This document shows positions 19,283 to 27,243 of a stretch of 64,000 nt of DNA, piece after piece. The notes under the pieces were generated by a model that saw only the letters and a program-made list of their open reading frames with translations, made no database searches and was not told the DNA's origin. Location: assembly GCF_006716765.1 (NCBI RefSeq), contig NZ_VFPO01000001.1, positions 5,704,001-5,768,000 on the forward strand, given 5' to 3'. The stretch comes from Actinomadura hallensis. GTDB taxonomy: Bacteria > Actinomycetota > Actinomycetes > Streptosporangiales > Streptosporangiaceae. The first letter of the stretch is position 1. Each line of letters opens with the position of its first letter. Made by a program: the position numbers and the translations under genes.

Positions 19283-20227
19283 TCATGAGGCGAGCACCCT
19301 CATCAGGGCCGGGTAGGCCAGGAAGATCAGGAATCCGGCGCAGAGGAAAAGCTGCGCGACGAGCATCGACTGGGAGCGCTCGCCCGCCCGGCCCTCCAGC
19401 TCCGACAGCTCGCGGCTGCGCATCGACGCGGCGCGGGCGGCGAGGGACTTGCGGACCTGCGCGCCGTCGTCGGCGACGAGGGCGAGGGCCCCGGCGAGGT
19501 CGCGCAGCTCGGCGATGTCGAGCTCCTCGCCGAGCCGGCCGAGCGACTGCCACGGCGTCTGCCCGGTGATGCGGGCGTTGGCGAGCGCGTCCCGGATGCG
19601 GTGCATCGCCCAGCCCTCGCCGACGTTCGACGCGGTCATCAGCGCCTCCGGCACGCCGCGCCCGCCGGCGAGGTTCATCGAGACCAGGTCGAGGAACGCG
19701 CCGACGACGTGCCGGAAGTCCTGCCTGCGGGCCTGCGCCTCCTGCCGCAGCTGCATGTCGGGGAAGAAGAAGAACACGGCGGCGAACAGCACGCAGATCC
19801 ACACCGGGACGGCGACGGACGAGCCGAGGCCGAGCAGCGCGAAGTACGCGGCGATCAGCGGGACGAACAGCAGCGCGGCGGCGGGCAGCAGGACCTTGGT
19901 GGCGAGGAACGCCTCCAGCGACCGCCCGGTGATCGCGAGGTCGGCGCGGACCGAGCGCAGCTTCCAGCCGCGCGACTCGCAGAACCGCGCCAGCTCCCGG
20001 CCGAGCCTGGCGCGCAGCACCCCGACCCGCTCCATCGCCGGGGACGAGGCCCGTCCCGGCGTCCCCGCGCCGGGCGGCCCCGCCGGGGGCTCCGCCAGGT
20101 CGCGGCGGCGGGCGGCGTCGAGCGCGGCCATCCGCGCCGCGAGCCCGGGACGCGGCGGGAACAGCGCCCGGACCAGCACGTACACGCCGAGCCCGACCAC
20201 GGCCCCGGCGATCATCGCGGCGTTCAC
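19283..20227 (-). CDS. tadC: TadC-like inner membrane platform protein (GspF/T2SSF domain)
   Basis: TadC pairs with TadB in the membrane platform that the TadA ATPase drives. The 314-residue protein has an N-terminal membrane helix (MIAGAVVGLGVYVLVRALF), a central pair of helices (LLPAAALLFVPLIAAYFALLG and VPVWICVLFAAVFFFFP), the conserved cytoplasmic T2SSF domain (FLDLVSMNLAGGRGVPEAL ... GEELDIAELRDLAGALALV) and a C-terminal helix. GTG at 20227 overlaps the tadB stop as GTGA. The first helix and length fit TadC. Confidence 0.87.
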   Translation of the reverse strand: MNAAMIAGAVVGLGVYVLVRALFPPRPGLAARMAALDAARRRDLAEPPAGPPGAGTPGRASSPAMERVGVLRARLGRELARFCESRGWKLRSVRADLAITGRSLEAFLATKVLLPAAALLFVPLIAAYFALLGLGSSVAVPVWICVLFAAVFFFFPDMQLRQEAQARRQDFRHVVGAFLDLVSMNLAGGRGVPEALMTASNVGEGWAMHRIRDALANARITGQTPWQSLGRLGEELDIAELRDLAGALALVADDGAQVRKSLAARAASMRSRELSELEGRAGERSQSMLVAQLFLCAGFLIFLAYPALMRVLAS

Positions 20228-21219
20228 TGGGCGGCACCCCCTCCCGCGTCCGCCGCGGAGCGCCCGCGCAGCGGAAGCTCCTGCGCGCCGCCCGGCCCGC
20301 CCGCGCCGCGGCCCTGCCAGCCCGCGACGGTGCTCGGCACCTCGGCGGGCACGCCGGGCCGGCCCTCGCGGCGCGGCTCGCTGAGGAAGCGCCCGGGCAG
20401 CTCGTACTTCGACAGGCGGCGCAGCCACAGGAAGGCCGCCCCGTAGAGGGCCACGACGACGCACAGCACGAGCTGGCCGAGGAGGTCGTCGTACGGCTCG
20501 ACGTAGGAGTGGTTGAACACCGCGAGGGCCAGGGCCGTCCCGACGGACACGGCGACGACGATGCGGACGCTGCGCCGCGTGGAGCGGCGGTCGGCCTCCA
20601 CCCGGCGACGCATGTCCAGCTCGGCGCGGGCGGAGTTCGCGAGGGCGGTCAGCATGTCGCGCAGGCCGGGGCCGCGCAGCCGGGCGTTCAGGATCAGCGC
20701 GGCGACCACCAGGTCGGCGGACGGGTCGTCGAGGTCGTCGGCGAACCGGCGCAGCGCGTCCGGCATCGGGACGCGGGTGTGGAGCCGGTCGACGAGGTCG
20801 CGCAGCGGCCGCTCCAGCGCGGGGGCGGCGGCGCGCTGCGACGCGGGGATCGCCTGTTCGAGGCCGACGGCGCCGGCGATCGTGTCGCGCAGCGACTCCG
20901 TCCAGCCGGCGAGGGCCTCCAGGCGCGCCATGCCGCGGCGCTCCTCGGCGGCGCCGCCCACCAGGCCGTTCCAGGCGAGCACGAGCGCGCCGGTCCCGGC
21001 GGCGGCGACCGGCCAGCGCGTCACGGCCAGCACGGCGACGGCGGCGACGGCCGCCACCGCGGTGCGGGTCGTGAACGTCCTGACCAGGTCCTCCCTGCTG
21101 CGGCCGCGGACCGGCCGCGTCCGCGGCGGCAGCCCCCGCAGCGCGACGACCAGCAGCAGGACCCCGCCGCCCGTCACCGCGCCCGCGGTGATCGCGAGGA
21201 GCACGTCCGGCGCGAACAT
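20224..21219 (-). CDS. tadB: TadB-like inner membrane platform protein (GspF/T2SSF domain)
   Basis: This 331-residue protein has membrane helices at about 7-27, 55-85, 220-240 and 252-275, with a T2SSF core between them (LAGWTESLRDTIAGAVGLEQAI ... DDPSADLVVAALILNARLRG). It is the likely partner of TadC. The last 45 residues after the final helix are a Pro/Gly/Ala-rich cytoplasmic tail. ATG at 21219 lies 37 bases after the tadA stop, and the gene overlaps tadC by four bases. Confidence 0.87.
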   Translation of the reverse strand: MFAPDVLLAITAGAVTGGGVLLLVVALRGLPPRTRPVRGRSREDLVRTFTTRTAVAAVAAVAVLAVTRWPVAAAGTGALVLAWNGLVGGAAEERRGMARLEALAGWTESLRDTIAGAVGLEQAIPASQRAAAPALERPLRDLVDRLHTRVPMPDALRRFADDLDDPSADLVVAALILNARLRGPGLRDMLTALANSARAELDMRRRVEADRRSTRRSVRIVVAVSVGTALALAVFNHSYVEPYDDLLGQLVLCVVVALYGAAFLWLRRLSKYELPGRFLSEPRREGRPGVPAEVPSTVAGWQGRGAGGPGGAQELPLRGRSAADAGGGAAQ

Positions 21220-21256
21220 CAGCGCCCTCCCCCGCGGCCCGGCCGCCGCCCGCCGC

Positions 21257-22555
21257 TCACCAGCCGCCCCCGGACGGGTCGTAGCCGTGCTCGGCGAGCT
21301 CGGCGGCGCACGCGATCGGCGCCGACGGCACCGCGAACCCGCCGGGCCCGAGCGCGAACACCTCCGACGACAGCACCCGCCCGTCCACGCCGGTGACCTC
21401 CCGGATGCTGGACACGAAGCGGCGCAGCCGCCCCCCGGAGGCGTAGTCGTTGCGCTTCTCGATGAACACGACGAAGTCGATCGCGCCGGCGATCAGCATG
21501 TGGGTCGCCTCGACCGGCAGCCGCTCCTCCGACTGGATCGCGTACGTCGCGATGCGGTTGAACACCTCCGCCGACGAGTTCGCGTGGATCGTCGACAGCG
21601 ACCCGTCGTTGCCCTGCGTCATCGCGTTCAGCATCGTGACGATCTCGTCGCCGAGCACCTCGCCGACGATCACGCGGGACGGGTTCATGCGCAGCGACCG
21701 GCGGACCAGCTCCGCCATCGAGATCGCGCCCTGCCCCTCGGAGTTCGGGAGCCGCTGCTCGAACGCGACGACGTTGGGGTGCAGCTCGGGGAAGGCGTCC
21801 AGGCCGAGCTCGAGGGCGCGTTCCACGGTGATGAGCCGCTCGTTCGGCGGGATCTCGTTGGCGACGGCGCGCAGCAGCGTCGTCTTGCCCGCGTTCGTCG
21901 CCCCCGCGATCATGATGTTCTTGCGGGCGCGGACGGCGGCGCGGAAGAACTGCGCGACCTCCTCGGTGAACGTGCCGTTGCCGACCAGGTCGGAGAGGAA
22001 CACCTTCCCGAGGCGGGCCCGCCGGATCGACAGGGCCGGGCGGATCGTCACGTCCATCACGGCCGACAGCCGCGAGCCGTCCGGCAGCCGCAGGTCGAGC
22101 TGCGGATTGGCGGTGTCGAACGGCCGTGACGACAGCCCGCTGTAGGCGGCGAGTATCTGGATGAGCTCGACCAGTTCCTCGTCGCTCTCGGCGACGGGCT
22201 CCCCCATCACCTCGCGCCCGTCGGCGTAGCCGATGAACACGCGGTCGCAGCCGTTGACGTCGATGTTCTCGATCTCGGGGTCCTCCAGCAGCGGCTGGAG
22301 CCGGCCGACGCCGAACAGCGCCGCGTGCACCCCCGCCGCGAGGGCCTCCTCCTCTTCGGCGTTCGGCGGCCGGCGCCCCGCGGTGATCTCGCTGCGCGCG
22401 TACTCCTCCAGCACCTGCCCGATGAGGGCGCGGGCGTACTGCCGCTCGTCCTCCCCCGTCATCGGCGGGAGCCCGTTGGCGGCGTCGAGCCTGCGCTGCT
22501 GCGCGAGCCTGTCCCCGACCTCCTGGCGGAGACGTTTGACGAGCCCGTGGTCCAT
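21257..22555 (-). CDS. tadA: TadA/CpaF secretion ATPase
   Basis: This GspE-family hexameric ATPase powers assembly of Flp pili. The 432-residue protein has the CpaF-type N-terminal helical region, the PilT/VirB11 N-domain (ENIDVNGCDRVFIGYADG), Walker A GATNAGKT at 218-225, the Asp box ERALELGLDAFPELHPNVVAFEQR, Walker B RVIVGEVLGDE at 294-304 and the His box GSLSTIHANS at 318-327. All catalytic motifs are intact. ATG at 22555 directly follows the stop of the TadZ-like gene (TAGATG), so the two are translated as one unit. Confidence 0.95.
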   Translation of the reverse strand: MDHGLVKRLRQEVGDRLAQQRRLDAANGLPPMTGEDERQYARALIGQVLEEYARSEITAGRRPPNAEEEEALAAGVHAALFGVGRLQPLLEDPEIENIDVNGCDRVFIGYADGREVMGEPVAESDEELVELIQILAAYSGLSSRPFDTANPQLDLRLPDGSRLSAVMDVTIRPALSIRRARLGKVFLSDLVGNGTFTEEVAQFFRAAVRARKNIMIAGATNAGKTTLLRAVANEIPPNERLITVERALELGLDAFPELHPNVVAFEQRLPNSEGQGAISMAELVRRSLRMNPSRVIVGEVLGDEIVTMLNAMTQGNDGSLSTIHANSSAEVFNRIATYAIQSEERLPVEATHMLIAGAIDFVVFIEKRNDYASGGRLRRFVSSIREVTGVDGRVLSSEVFALGPGGFAVPSAPIACAAELAEHGYDPSGGGW

Positions 22556-23668
22556 CTAGCGCCTCCCTTCGTCCTGCCGCCCGCCGGCCGCGACGTGCCC
22601 GCCGCCCGGCGGCCGTTCGCTCGCCGGCACCTGCCCGTCCGCGGACAGCCCTGCCCCGTCCCCCTCCCGCGGGGCGGGGGCAGGGGCGGGTGTGGGCGGC
22701 GGGGTGAACGCGGCGGACGGGCCGGGTCCGTTCGCGCCGCCGGGTCCGTTCGCGCCGCCGGGTCCGCTCGCGCCGCCGGGGGCGGTCTGCGCGCCGGGCG
22801 GGGGCGGGACCGGCGGCGGGGGTCCGGCGGCGGGGCCGGGGCGGGTCGTGGCGATGCGGGCGACCAGCTCGGCCGCCACCTCGCGGGCCGAGCGGATCAG
22901 CAGCGAGCGGTCCAGGCGGCCGCCCCAGCGACCGGACAGCAGTTCGGCGCCCTTCGGGTCGAGCGCCAGTCCGCCGAGGACGGTGACGTCCGGCGGCGGA
23001 GGCCCCTGGCCATCGGCGGGGTCCGGGCGGGCGCGGCCCCTCGCCCCGGCGAGGATGCGGTCCACCTCGGCGATGGAGGCGCGGAAGCTGCGCGGGTCGG
23101 CGAGGACGAGGACGCCGATGGGCGGGCCGCCGCGCAGCCGCGTCGTCAGCGCGGCGACGCGCTCGCGCAGGTGGGCGACCTGCTCCAGGGTGGCCCTGGT
23201 CAGCAGGACGACCAGGTCGGCCTCGTGCATCAGGTCGAGCAGCGGCGTGTCCGCGCCGAGGCGGCCGCAGTCGGCGATGACGTCGACGGGGTCGAGGCCC
23301 GCGAACGCGCGGCCGAGCGGCCCCCACAGCCAGGTCATCGCCTGCGCCTGCTCGGCGTTGGTGGTCCCGACGAGCACGTCGAGGCCGCCGACGAGCCGCT
23401 GGCAGTGCTCGGCGATCTGGTCGGGCCGCAGGCCGCGGCGGGCGGTGGCGGCGAGGCTGAGCAGGCCCCGGGACGGGTTGAGCATCCCGCCGTCCGCGGC
23501 GCCGCCGGCGGCGTCCGGCGCGGCGGCGGGCAGCCGGTACACGAGGTCGCCGCCCGCCTGGTCGCACTCCGCGACCAGCACGGGACGCGGCCACACCGCA
23601 CCGAGGGCGACGGCCGCGGTCGTGACGCCCGGCGCCCCCTTGTCGGCCGCGAGCGCGATGAGTGCCAC
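22556..23668 (-). CDS. tadZ: TadZ/CpaE-like MinD-ParA family protein with atypical Walker A
   Basis: TadZ/CpaE proteins localise the pilus machine at the membrane or pole. This 370-residue protein has the MinD/ParA-type fold: KGAPGVTTAAVALGAVW at residues 10-26 in place of KGGxGKTT, DQAGGDLVYRLP, DVIADCGRLG and ADLVVLLTRATLEQV. The signature Lys10 is kept but the P-loop lysine is replaced by Val, which is common among TadZ proteins and suggests weak or no ATPase activity. The last 80 residues are Pro/Gly-rich with repeats of GPGGANGPGGANGPG. GTG at 23668 starts two bases after the preceding stop codon. Confidence 0.83.
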   Translation of the reverse strand: MALIALAADKGAPGVTTAAVALGAVWPRPVLVAECDQAGGDLVYRLPAAAPDAAGGAADGGMLNPSRGLLSLAATARRGLRPDQIAEHCQRLVGGLDVLVGTTNAEQAQAMTWLWGPLGRAFAGLDPVDVIADCGRLGADTPLLDLMHEADLVVLLTRATLEQVAHLRERVAALTTRLRGGPPIGVLVLADPRSFRASIAEVDRILAGARGRARPDPADGQGPPPPDVTVLGGLALDPKGAELLSGRWGGRLDRSLLIRSAREVAAELVARIATTRPGPAAGPPPPVPPPPGAQTAPGGASGPGGANGPGGANGPGPSAAFTPPPTPAPAPAPREGDGAGLSADGQVPASERPPGGGHVAAGGRQDEGRR

Positions 23669-23670
23669 GG

Positions 23671-24627
23671 TCAGTTACCGCCCGCGCCCGTGCCCGGCGG
23701 CGTGCCCTGGCCCGTTCCGGGAGATCCGCCGGGGACCGGGACGGTGCCGTCCGGGGGCTCCGCGCCGCCCGGCTCGCCGGCGCCGCCGGGCTCGTCGTCC
23801 CGGTTCCGGTTCCCCTCGGGCGGCGGGGACTGCCCGCCCGGCGCGGCGGCCGCCCTCGTCCCGTCGGGGATCAGCGCGACCGCGACCGCCTGGGCCGAGG
23901 CCGCCTGGGTCACCTTCGCCGCGTCGCCCGGCGGGACGGCGACGTCGACGCTGGTCTGGTCGGAGCTGAGCCGGGCGGCGCCGAGGCCGCCGGTGTCCCG
24001 GTCGCCGCTGATGCCGACCACGATGGCGTCCTCCGACAGGACGGTGCCCGCGCGGGGCCCGCCGTTCTGGCCGCCGCCGACCGCGTAGAGCGTGACGTGC
24101 CTGCCGACCTCGAGGCCGCCGGAGGGGAACTGGCCGGGCTTGAGCGCGAGGCCGACGATGAGGCGGCCGTTCTGCGGGGCGTCCCCCGGCACGATCATGG
24201 AGTTGGTCAGCAGCGCGCCCCGCACCAGCCGGACCGCCGCGACGTGGCGGGTCACCTTCGCGCGCTCCGACCAGCTGATGAACTGGATTCCGGTGTCGCC
24301 GACCTGCACCTCTTCGAGGGCGCTCTCGGGGATCTGCTGCCCCGCCGCGACCGGCTGGGCGATCCGGATCGCCGACACCCGCTCGCCGCTGGCCATCACC
24401 AGGTAGGCGCTGGCGAGGGCGCCGCCGAGGATGAGCAGCACCGCGAGCGCCGCGAGCGCGGGCCTGCGCTCGCGCGGGGACGCGGGGAGCCGCTGCCCGC
24501 CGGAGGTGCCGAGCCCGGAACGGCCGAGCCCCGCCGCGCCGCCGGCCGGGCCCGCCGCACCGCCGCCGGACGCGCCCGTTCCGCCTCCGGCGAAGGTCGA
24601 CTGGTTGGACTTCATCGCGCTGCCCAC
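23671..24627 (-). CDS. CpaB/RcpC-like SAF-domain pilus assembly protein
   Basis: This is the first gene of the Tad operon. The 318-residue protein has a Gly/Ala-rich cytoplasmic start, one membrane helix (ALAALAVLLILGGALASAYLV, about 58-78), and an outside SAF domain (IRIAQPVAAGQQIPESALEEV ... GRLIVGLALKPGQFPSGGLEVG) as in CpaB/RcpC, followed by a long Pro/Gly tail. The GTG at 24627 was chosen because AAGGAG stands four bases before it; ATG at 24615 is also in frame. CpaB-like proteins are thought to stabilise the outer part of the pilus; in a monoderm the SAF domain would face the cell wall. Confidence 0.85.
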   Translation of the reverse strand: MGSAMKSNQSTFAGGGTGASGGGAAGPAGGAAGLGRSGLGTSGGQRLPASPRERRPALAALAVLLILGGALASAYLVMASGERVSAIRIAQPVAAGQQIPESALEEVQVGDTGIQFISWSERAKVTRHVAAVRLVRGALLTNSMIVPGDAPQNGRLIVGLALKPGQFPSGGLEVGRHVTLYAVGGGQNGGPRAGTVLSEDAIVVGISGDRDTGGLGAARLSSDQTSVDVAVPPGDAAKVTQAASAQAVAVALIPDGTRAAAAPGGQSPPPEGNRNRDDEPGGAGEPGGAEPPDGTVPVPGGSPGTGQGTPPGTGAGGN

Positions 24628-24802
24628 GCGCTCCTTCCCGCCCTTCCGCGACTCCCGTCTCCCGGGCGCCGCGCATCACCGAGCGATCCATGCTTGCGGG
24701 GGCGGCGAGGTCACGTCAATGGATTCGGTGGACGCAAGCCTTTCCATATCGATGCGAACCGCGATGACCTGCTCTTTCACGGATCACATCGTTGCTTACC
24801 AC

Positions 24803-24820
24803 CAGTCACATCTGTCACTG
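24803..24820. promoter_or_regulatory. 18-base palindrome upstream of the Tad operon
   Basis: CAGTCACATCTGTCACTG fits the symmetric pattern CAGTnACAnnTGTnACTG (14 of 18 positions self-complementary). It lies in the 285-base AT-richer gap between the CpaB-like gene and the end of the tetR gene, about 180 bases before the first Tad start. It could be an operator for Tad transcription. The regulator is unknown. Confidence 0.4.
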
Positions 24821-24912
24821 ACCGCGTCCGGAACGCCGTTGACTCGCCCCGGCGCGCGGGCGGGGGACGCGACGGGCGGCACGGGGAGGCGTTCCGGCGA
24901 AACGCTTTCGCG

Positions 24913-25617
24913 TCAGGATTTCAGGCCGACGAATCGTCCGAGAAGCGTCATCGTGTGGTCGAAATAGGCGGCCCGGTCGTCTTCCAGGGTGTTGTTGAAC
25001 TGCCCGAACAATTCGAAGCTCACCGTCCCGTACAGGGCGGCCCAAGCCGTGAGGCCGCGGACGACGAGGTCGTCGGGGGCGTCCAGGTCGACGGCGGCCC
25101 GCACCCGGGCCAGGTCCTCGCCGATCGAGGGGGGCGGCGGCGGGAGCGGGCCGGGCGGGTCGACGGCGCCGGCCGCGTGCGCCTCCGAGACGATCCGCGC
25201 GAGCACGACCGTGTCCCGCGCCGCGGGCGGGACGGTGGCGTCCGGCGCCTTGTAGCCCGGGACGGGCGAGCCGTAGAGCAGCGCGTACTCGTGCGGATGC
25301 GCCAGCGCCCACTCCCGGACGGCGCGGCACACGGCGAGCCAGCGTGCGGCGAAGTCGTCCGCGGGGGCCGCGGCGTCGGCGTTCTCGACCGCCTCGCCGA
25401 CGGCGTTGTACCCGTCGATGATCAGCGCGGTGAGCAGGTCGTCGCGGCTCGGGAAGTACCGGTAGATCGCCGAGGACACCATCCCCATCTCCCGGGCGAT
25501 CGCGCGCAGCGACAGGCCGGCCGCCCCCTCGGTGGCCAGCTGCCGCCGGGCGATCCCGGTGATCTCGCGGATCAGCTCCGCCCGGACCCGTTCGCGTGCC
25601 GTTCGTCCCGCACTCAT
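24913..25617 (-). CDS. TetR family transcriptional regulator
   Basis: The 234-residue protein has a TetR N-terminal helix-turn-helix (GAAGLSLRAIAREMGMVSSAIYRYFPSRDDLLTALI) and a ligand domain of the type with WAALYGTVSFELFGQFNN near the C-terminus. ATG at 25617 (MSAGRTARERVRAELIREIT) was chosen over the more upstream frame, which would run through the operator region. It is divergent from the SRPBCC gene; two palindromes lie between the two starts, so it most likely represses itself and the SRPBCC-epimerase operon. The ligand is not predictable. Confidence 0.9.
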   Translation of the reverse strand: MSAGRTARERVRAELIREITGIARRQLATEGAAGLSLRAIAREMGMVSSAIYRYFPSRDDLLTALIIDGYNAVGEAVENADAAAPADDFAARWLAVCRAVREWALAHPHEYALLYGSPVPGYKAPDATVPPAARDTVVLARIVSEAHAAGAVDPPGPLPPPPPSIGEDLARVRAAVDLDAPDDLVVRGLTAWAALYGTVSFELFGQFNNTLEDDRAAYFDHTMTLLGRFVGLKS

Positions 25618-25649
25618 GGCCCGCATGCTAACAGAGCGTCGCACACAAT

Positions 25650-25666
25650 CGAGAGCACCGCTCTTG
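25650..25666. promoter_or_regulatory. TetR operator 1 (GAGAGC-ACC-GCTCTT)
   Basis: CGAGAGCACCGCTCTTG is an inverted repeat with arms AGAGC/GCTCT and a 3-base centre. It lies 33 bases upstream of the tetR start, where a repressor would block tetR transcription. The same half-site recurs in operator 2. Confidence 0.65.
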
Positions 25667-25684
25667 ACGTCACCGCTCTCTAGA

Positions 25685-25699
25685 GAGAGCATTGCTCTC
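25685..25699. promoter_or_regulatory. TetR operator 2 (GAGAGC-ATT-GCTCTC)
   Basis: This is a perfect 6-base inverted repeat with a 3-base centre, 31 bases before the SRPBCC start. Together with operator 1 and a further AGAGCA half-site at 25705-25710 it forms a cluster of one motif between divergent genes, the usual autoregulated TetR layout. Confidence 0.68.
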
Positions 25700-25730
25700 G
25701 AAACAGAGCACCGACCCGGAAGGACCTCCG

Positions 25731-26207
25731 ATGTTCGCCAAAGACTTCGCGACGCTGCACCGCGAGTACGCGCTGCGCGGCCGCATCGACGAGACCGCCC
25801 CCGTCACCAGCTCGTCGGAGGTCGTCGTCGACGCCCCGGCCGAGCGGGTCTGGGAGGTCCTCGCCGACCTGCGCGGCTGGGAGACCTGGGCGCCCGGCTT
25901 CCGCATCCGCGCGCTCGGCGCCGTGGAGCCGCACCGGGAGTTCCGCTGGGCCCAGAACGGCACGCCGCTGCGGTCCCGGTTCGCCGTCGTCAGCCCCGGG
26001 CGCGAGCTGAGCTGGGCCGGCAGCGCCCTGGGCCTCTACCGCGCCGTCGACCGCATGGTCCTGGCCCCGGAGGACGGGCGTACCCGGGTGACCCTCCAGG
26101 AGTCGTTCGACGGCCCGTTCGCGCGGTTCGTGCTCGGGGAGCGCAGGCTCCGCGCCGCCCACGAGACCCGCCTGGCCGCCCTGAAGCGCCACATCGAGAA
26201 CCACTGA
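25731..26207 (+). CDS. SRPBCC (START/Bet v1-like) family protein
   Basis: The 158-residue protein has the polyketide-cyclase/dehydrase SRPBCC pattern: SSEVVVDAPAERVWEVLADLRGWETWAPGF, then FRWAQNGTPLRSRFAVVSPGRELSW, VTLQESFDGPFARFVLGERR and an amphipathic C-terminal helix. Such folds bind hydrophobic ligands. ATG at 25731 has GGAAGG upstream. The gene is divergent from tetR and is followed 26 bases later by an NAD-dependent epimerase-like gene; the pair is probably one TetR-controlled operon. The substrate is unknown. Confidence 0.83.
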   Translation: MFAKDFATLHREYALRGRIDETAPVTSSSEVVVDAPAERVWEVLADLRGWETWAPGFRIRALGAVEPHREFRWAQNGTPLRSRFAVVSPGRELSWAGSALGLYRAVDRMVLAPEDGRTRVTLQESFDGPFARFVLGERRLRAAHETRLAALKRHIENH

Positions 26208-26233
26208 GACCACGAGCGAGACAGGAGACGGAG

Positions 26234-27202
26234 ATGGGCAAGCACGTGATCGTCGGGGCGGGGCAGGTCGGCGCGCGGCTGGCCGGGCGGCTCGCCGGGC
26301 TCGGGCACGACGTCGTCGTCGTGACGCGGTCGGGCTCCGGGCCCGAGGGGGTCGAGCGGGTCGCGGCCGACGCCGCCGACCGGGCCCGCCTCACCCGGAT
26401 CGCCAGGGGCGCCGACGCCCTCTACAACTGCGCGAACCCGCCGTACCACCGCTGGCCGCGGGACTGGCCGCCGCTGGCCGCGGCCCTCCTCGGCGCGGCG
26501 CAGGACACCGGCGCGGCCCTGGTCACGCTGAGCTGCCTGTACGGGTACGGGCCGGTCGACGGCCCGATGACCGAGGACCTGCCGCTCGCCGCCGCGGACG
26601 TCAAGGGCCGGGTCCGGGCGCGGATGTGGCGGGACGCCCTGGCCGCGCACCGGGCGGGCCGCGCACGGGTCACCGAGGTGCGCGCGTCCGACTACTACGG
26701 GCCCGGAAGCACCGACCAGGCGCACCTCGGGGAGGTCCGCTTCGTGAAGCCGCTGCTGGCGGGCAGGCGCGTGCCGTTCCTGAGCGACCCGTCCGTCCCG
26801 CACGCCTGGACGTACCTGCCCGACGTCGCCGAGGCCCTCGCCGTCGCCGGGACCGACGAGCGCGCCCTGGGGCGGGCCTGGCACGTCCCGACCGGGCCGG
26901 CCGTCTCCCCGATGGAGGTCGCCGAGCGGCTGTGCGAGATCGCCGGCGCGCCGCCGCCCCGGCTGTACGAGGTGCCGCGCGTCGTCTTCACCGCGCTCGG
27001 GCTGGTCTCGCCGGTGATGCGGGAGCTGCGGGAGACCAGGTACCAGTTCGACGAGCCGTACGTCCTGGACTCGTCGGCGTTCCAGTCCACGTTCGGACTG
27101 GCCCCGACGCCGCTGGACGACGCCCTCAGGGCCGTCGTCGCCTCCCACAGGGAGTCCCAGGGGCGGGTGACCGAGGCGACGGGCGACCACAGCGGCGGGT
27201 AA
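26234..27202 (+). CDS. NAD-dependent epimerase/dehydratase family protein
   Basis: This 322-residue short-chain extended SDR has the Rossmann motif VIVGAGQVGARLAGRLAGLG at residues 5-24. Here the usual GxxGxxG reads GAGQVG. It also has the ADALYNCANPPYHRW segment and TLSCLYGYGP. The classic catalytic YxxxK is not obvious at the expected place (VKGRVRARMWR), so dehydrogenase activity is uncertain and it may be an NAD(P)-binding atypical SDR. RBS AGGAGACGGAG precedes ATG at 26234. It is the second gene of the TetR-SRPBCC unit. Confidence 0.85.
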   Translation: MGKHVIVGAGQVGARLAGRLAGLGHDVVVVTRSGSGPEGVERVAADAADRARLTRIARGADALYNCANPPYHRWPRDWPPLAAALLGAAQDTGAALVTLSCLYGYGPVDGPMTEDLPLAAADVKGRVRARMWRDALAAHRAGRARVTEVRASDYYGPGSTDQAHLGEVRFVKPLLAGRRVPFLSDPSVPHAWTYLPDVAEALAVAGTDERALGRAWHVPTGPAVSPMEVAERLCEIAGAPPPRLYEVPRVVFTALGLVSPVMRELRETRYQFDEPYVLDSSAFQSTFGLAPTPLDDALRAVVASHRESQGRVTEATGDHSGG

Positions 27203-27243
27203 CTAAGCTGAGCGCGACCGTCCCGCGGACGTCGGAGGCACTG

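Noticed and set aside
22692-22800. Short GC-rich repeats (CCGGGTCCGTTCGCGCCG) as a CRISPR-like or regulatory array.
   Set aside because: They lie inside the TadZ-like gene and code its GPGGANGPGGAN tail; there are no unique spacers.
26626-27243. The long plus-strand frame that would extend the FtsK/EssC-like protein by 206 residues upstream.
   Set aside because: It overlaps the epimerase gene in another frame and reads as Pro/Arg-rich shadow text. The ubiquitin-like start MRISFTALTG at 27244 is the natural N-terminus.
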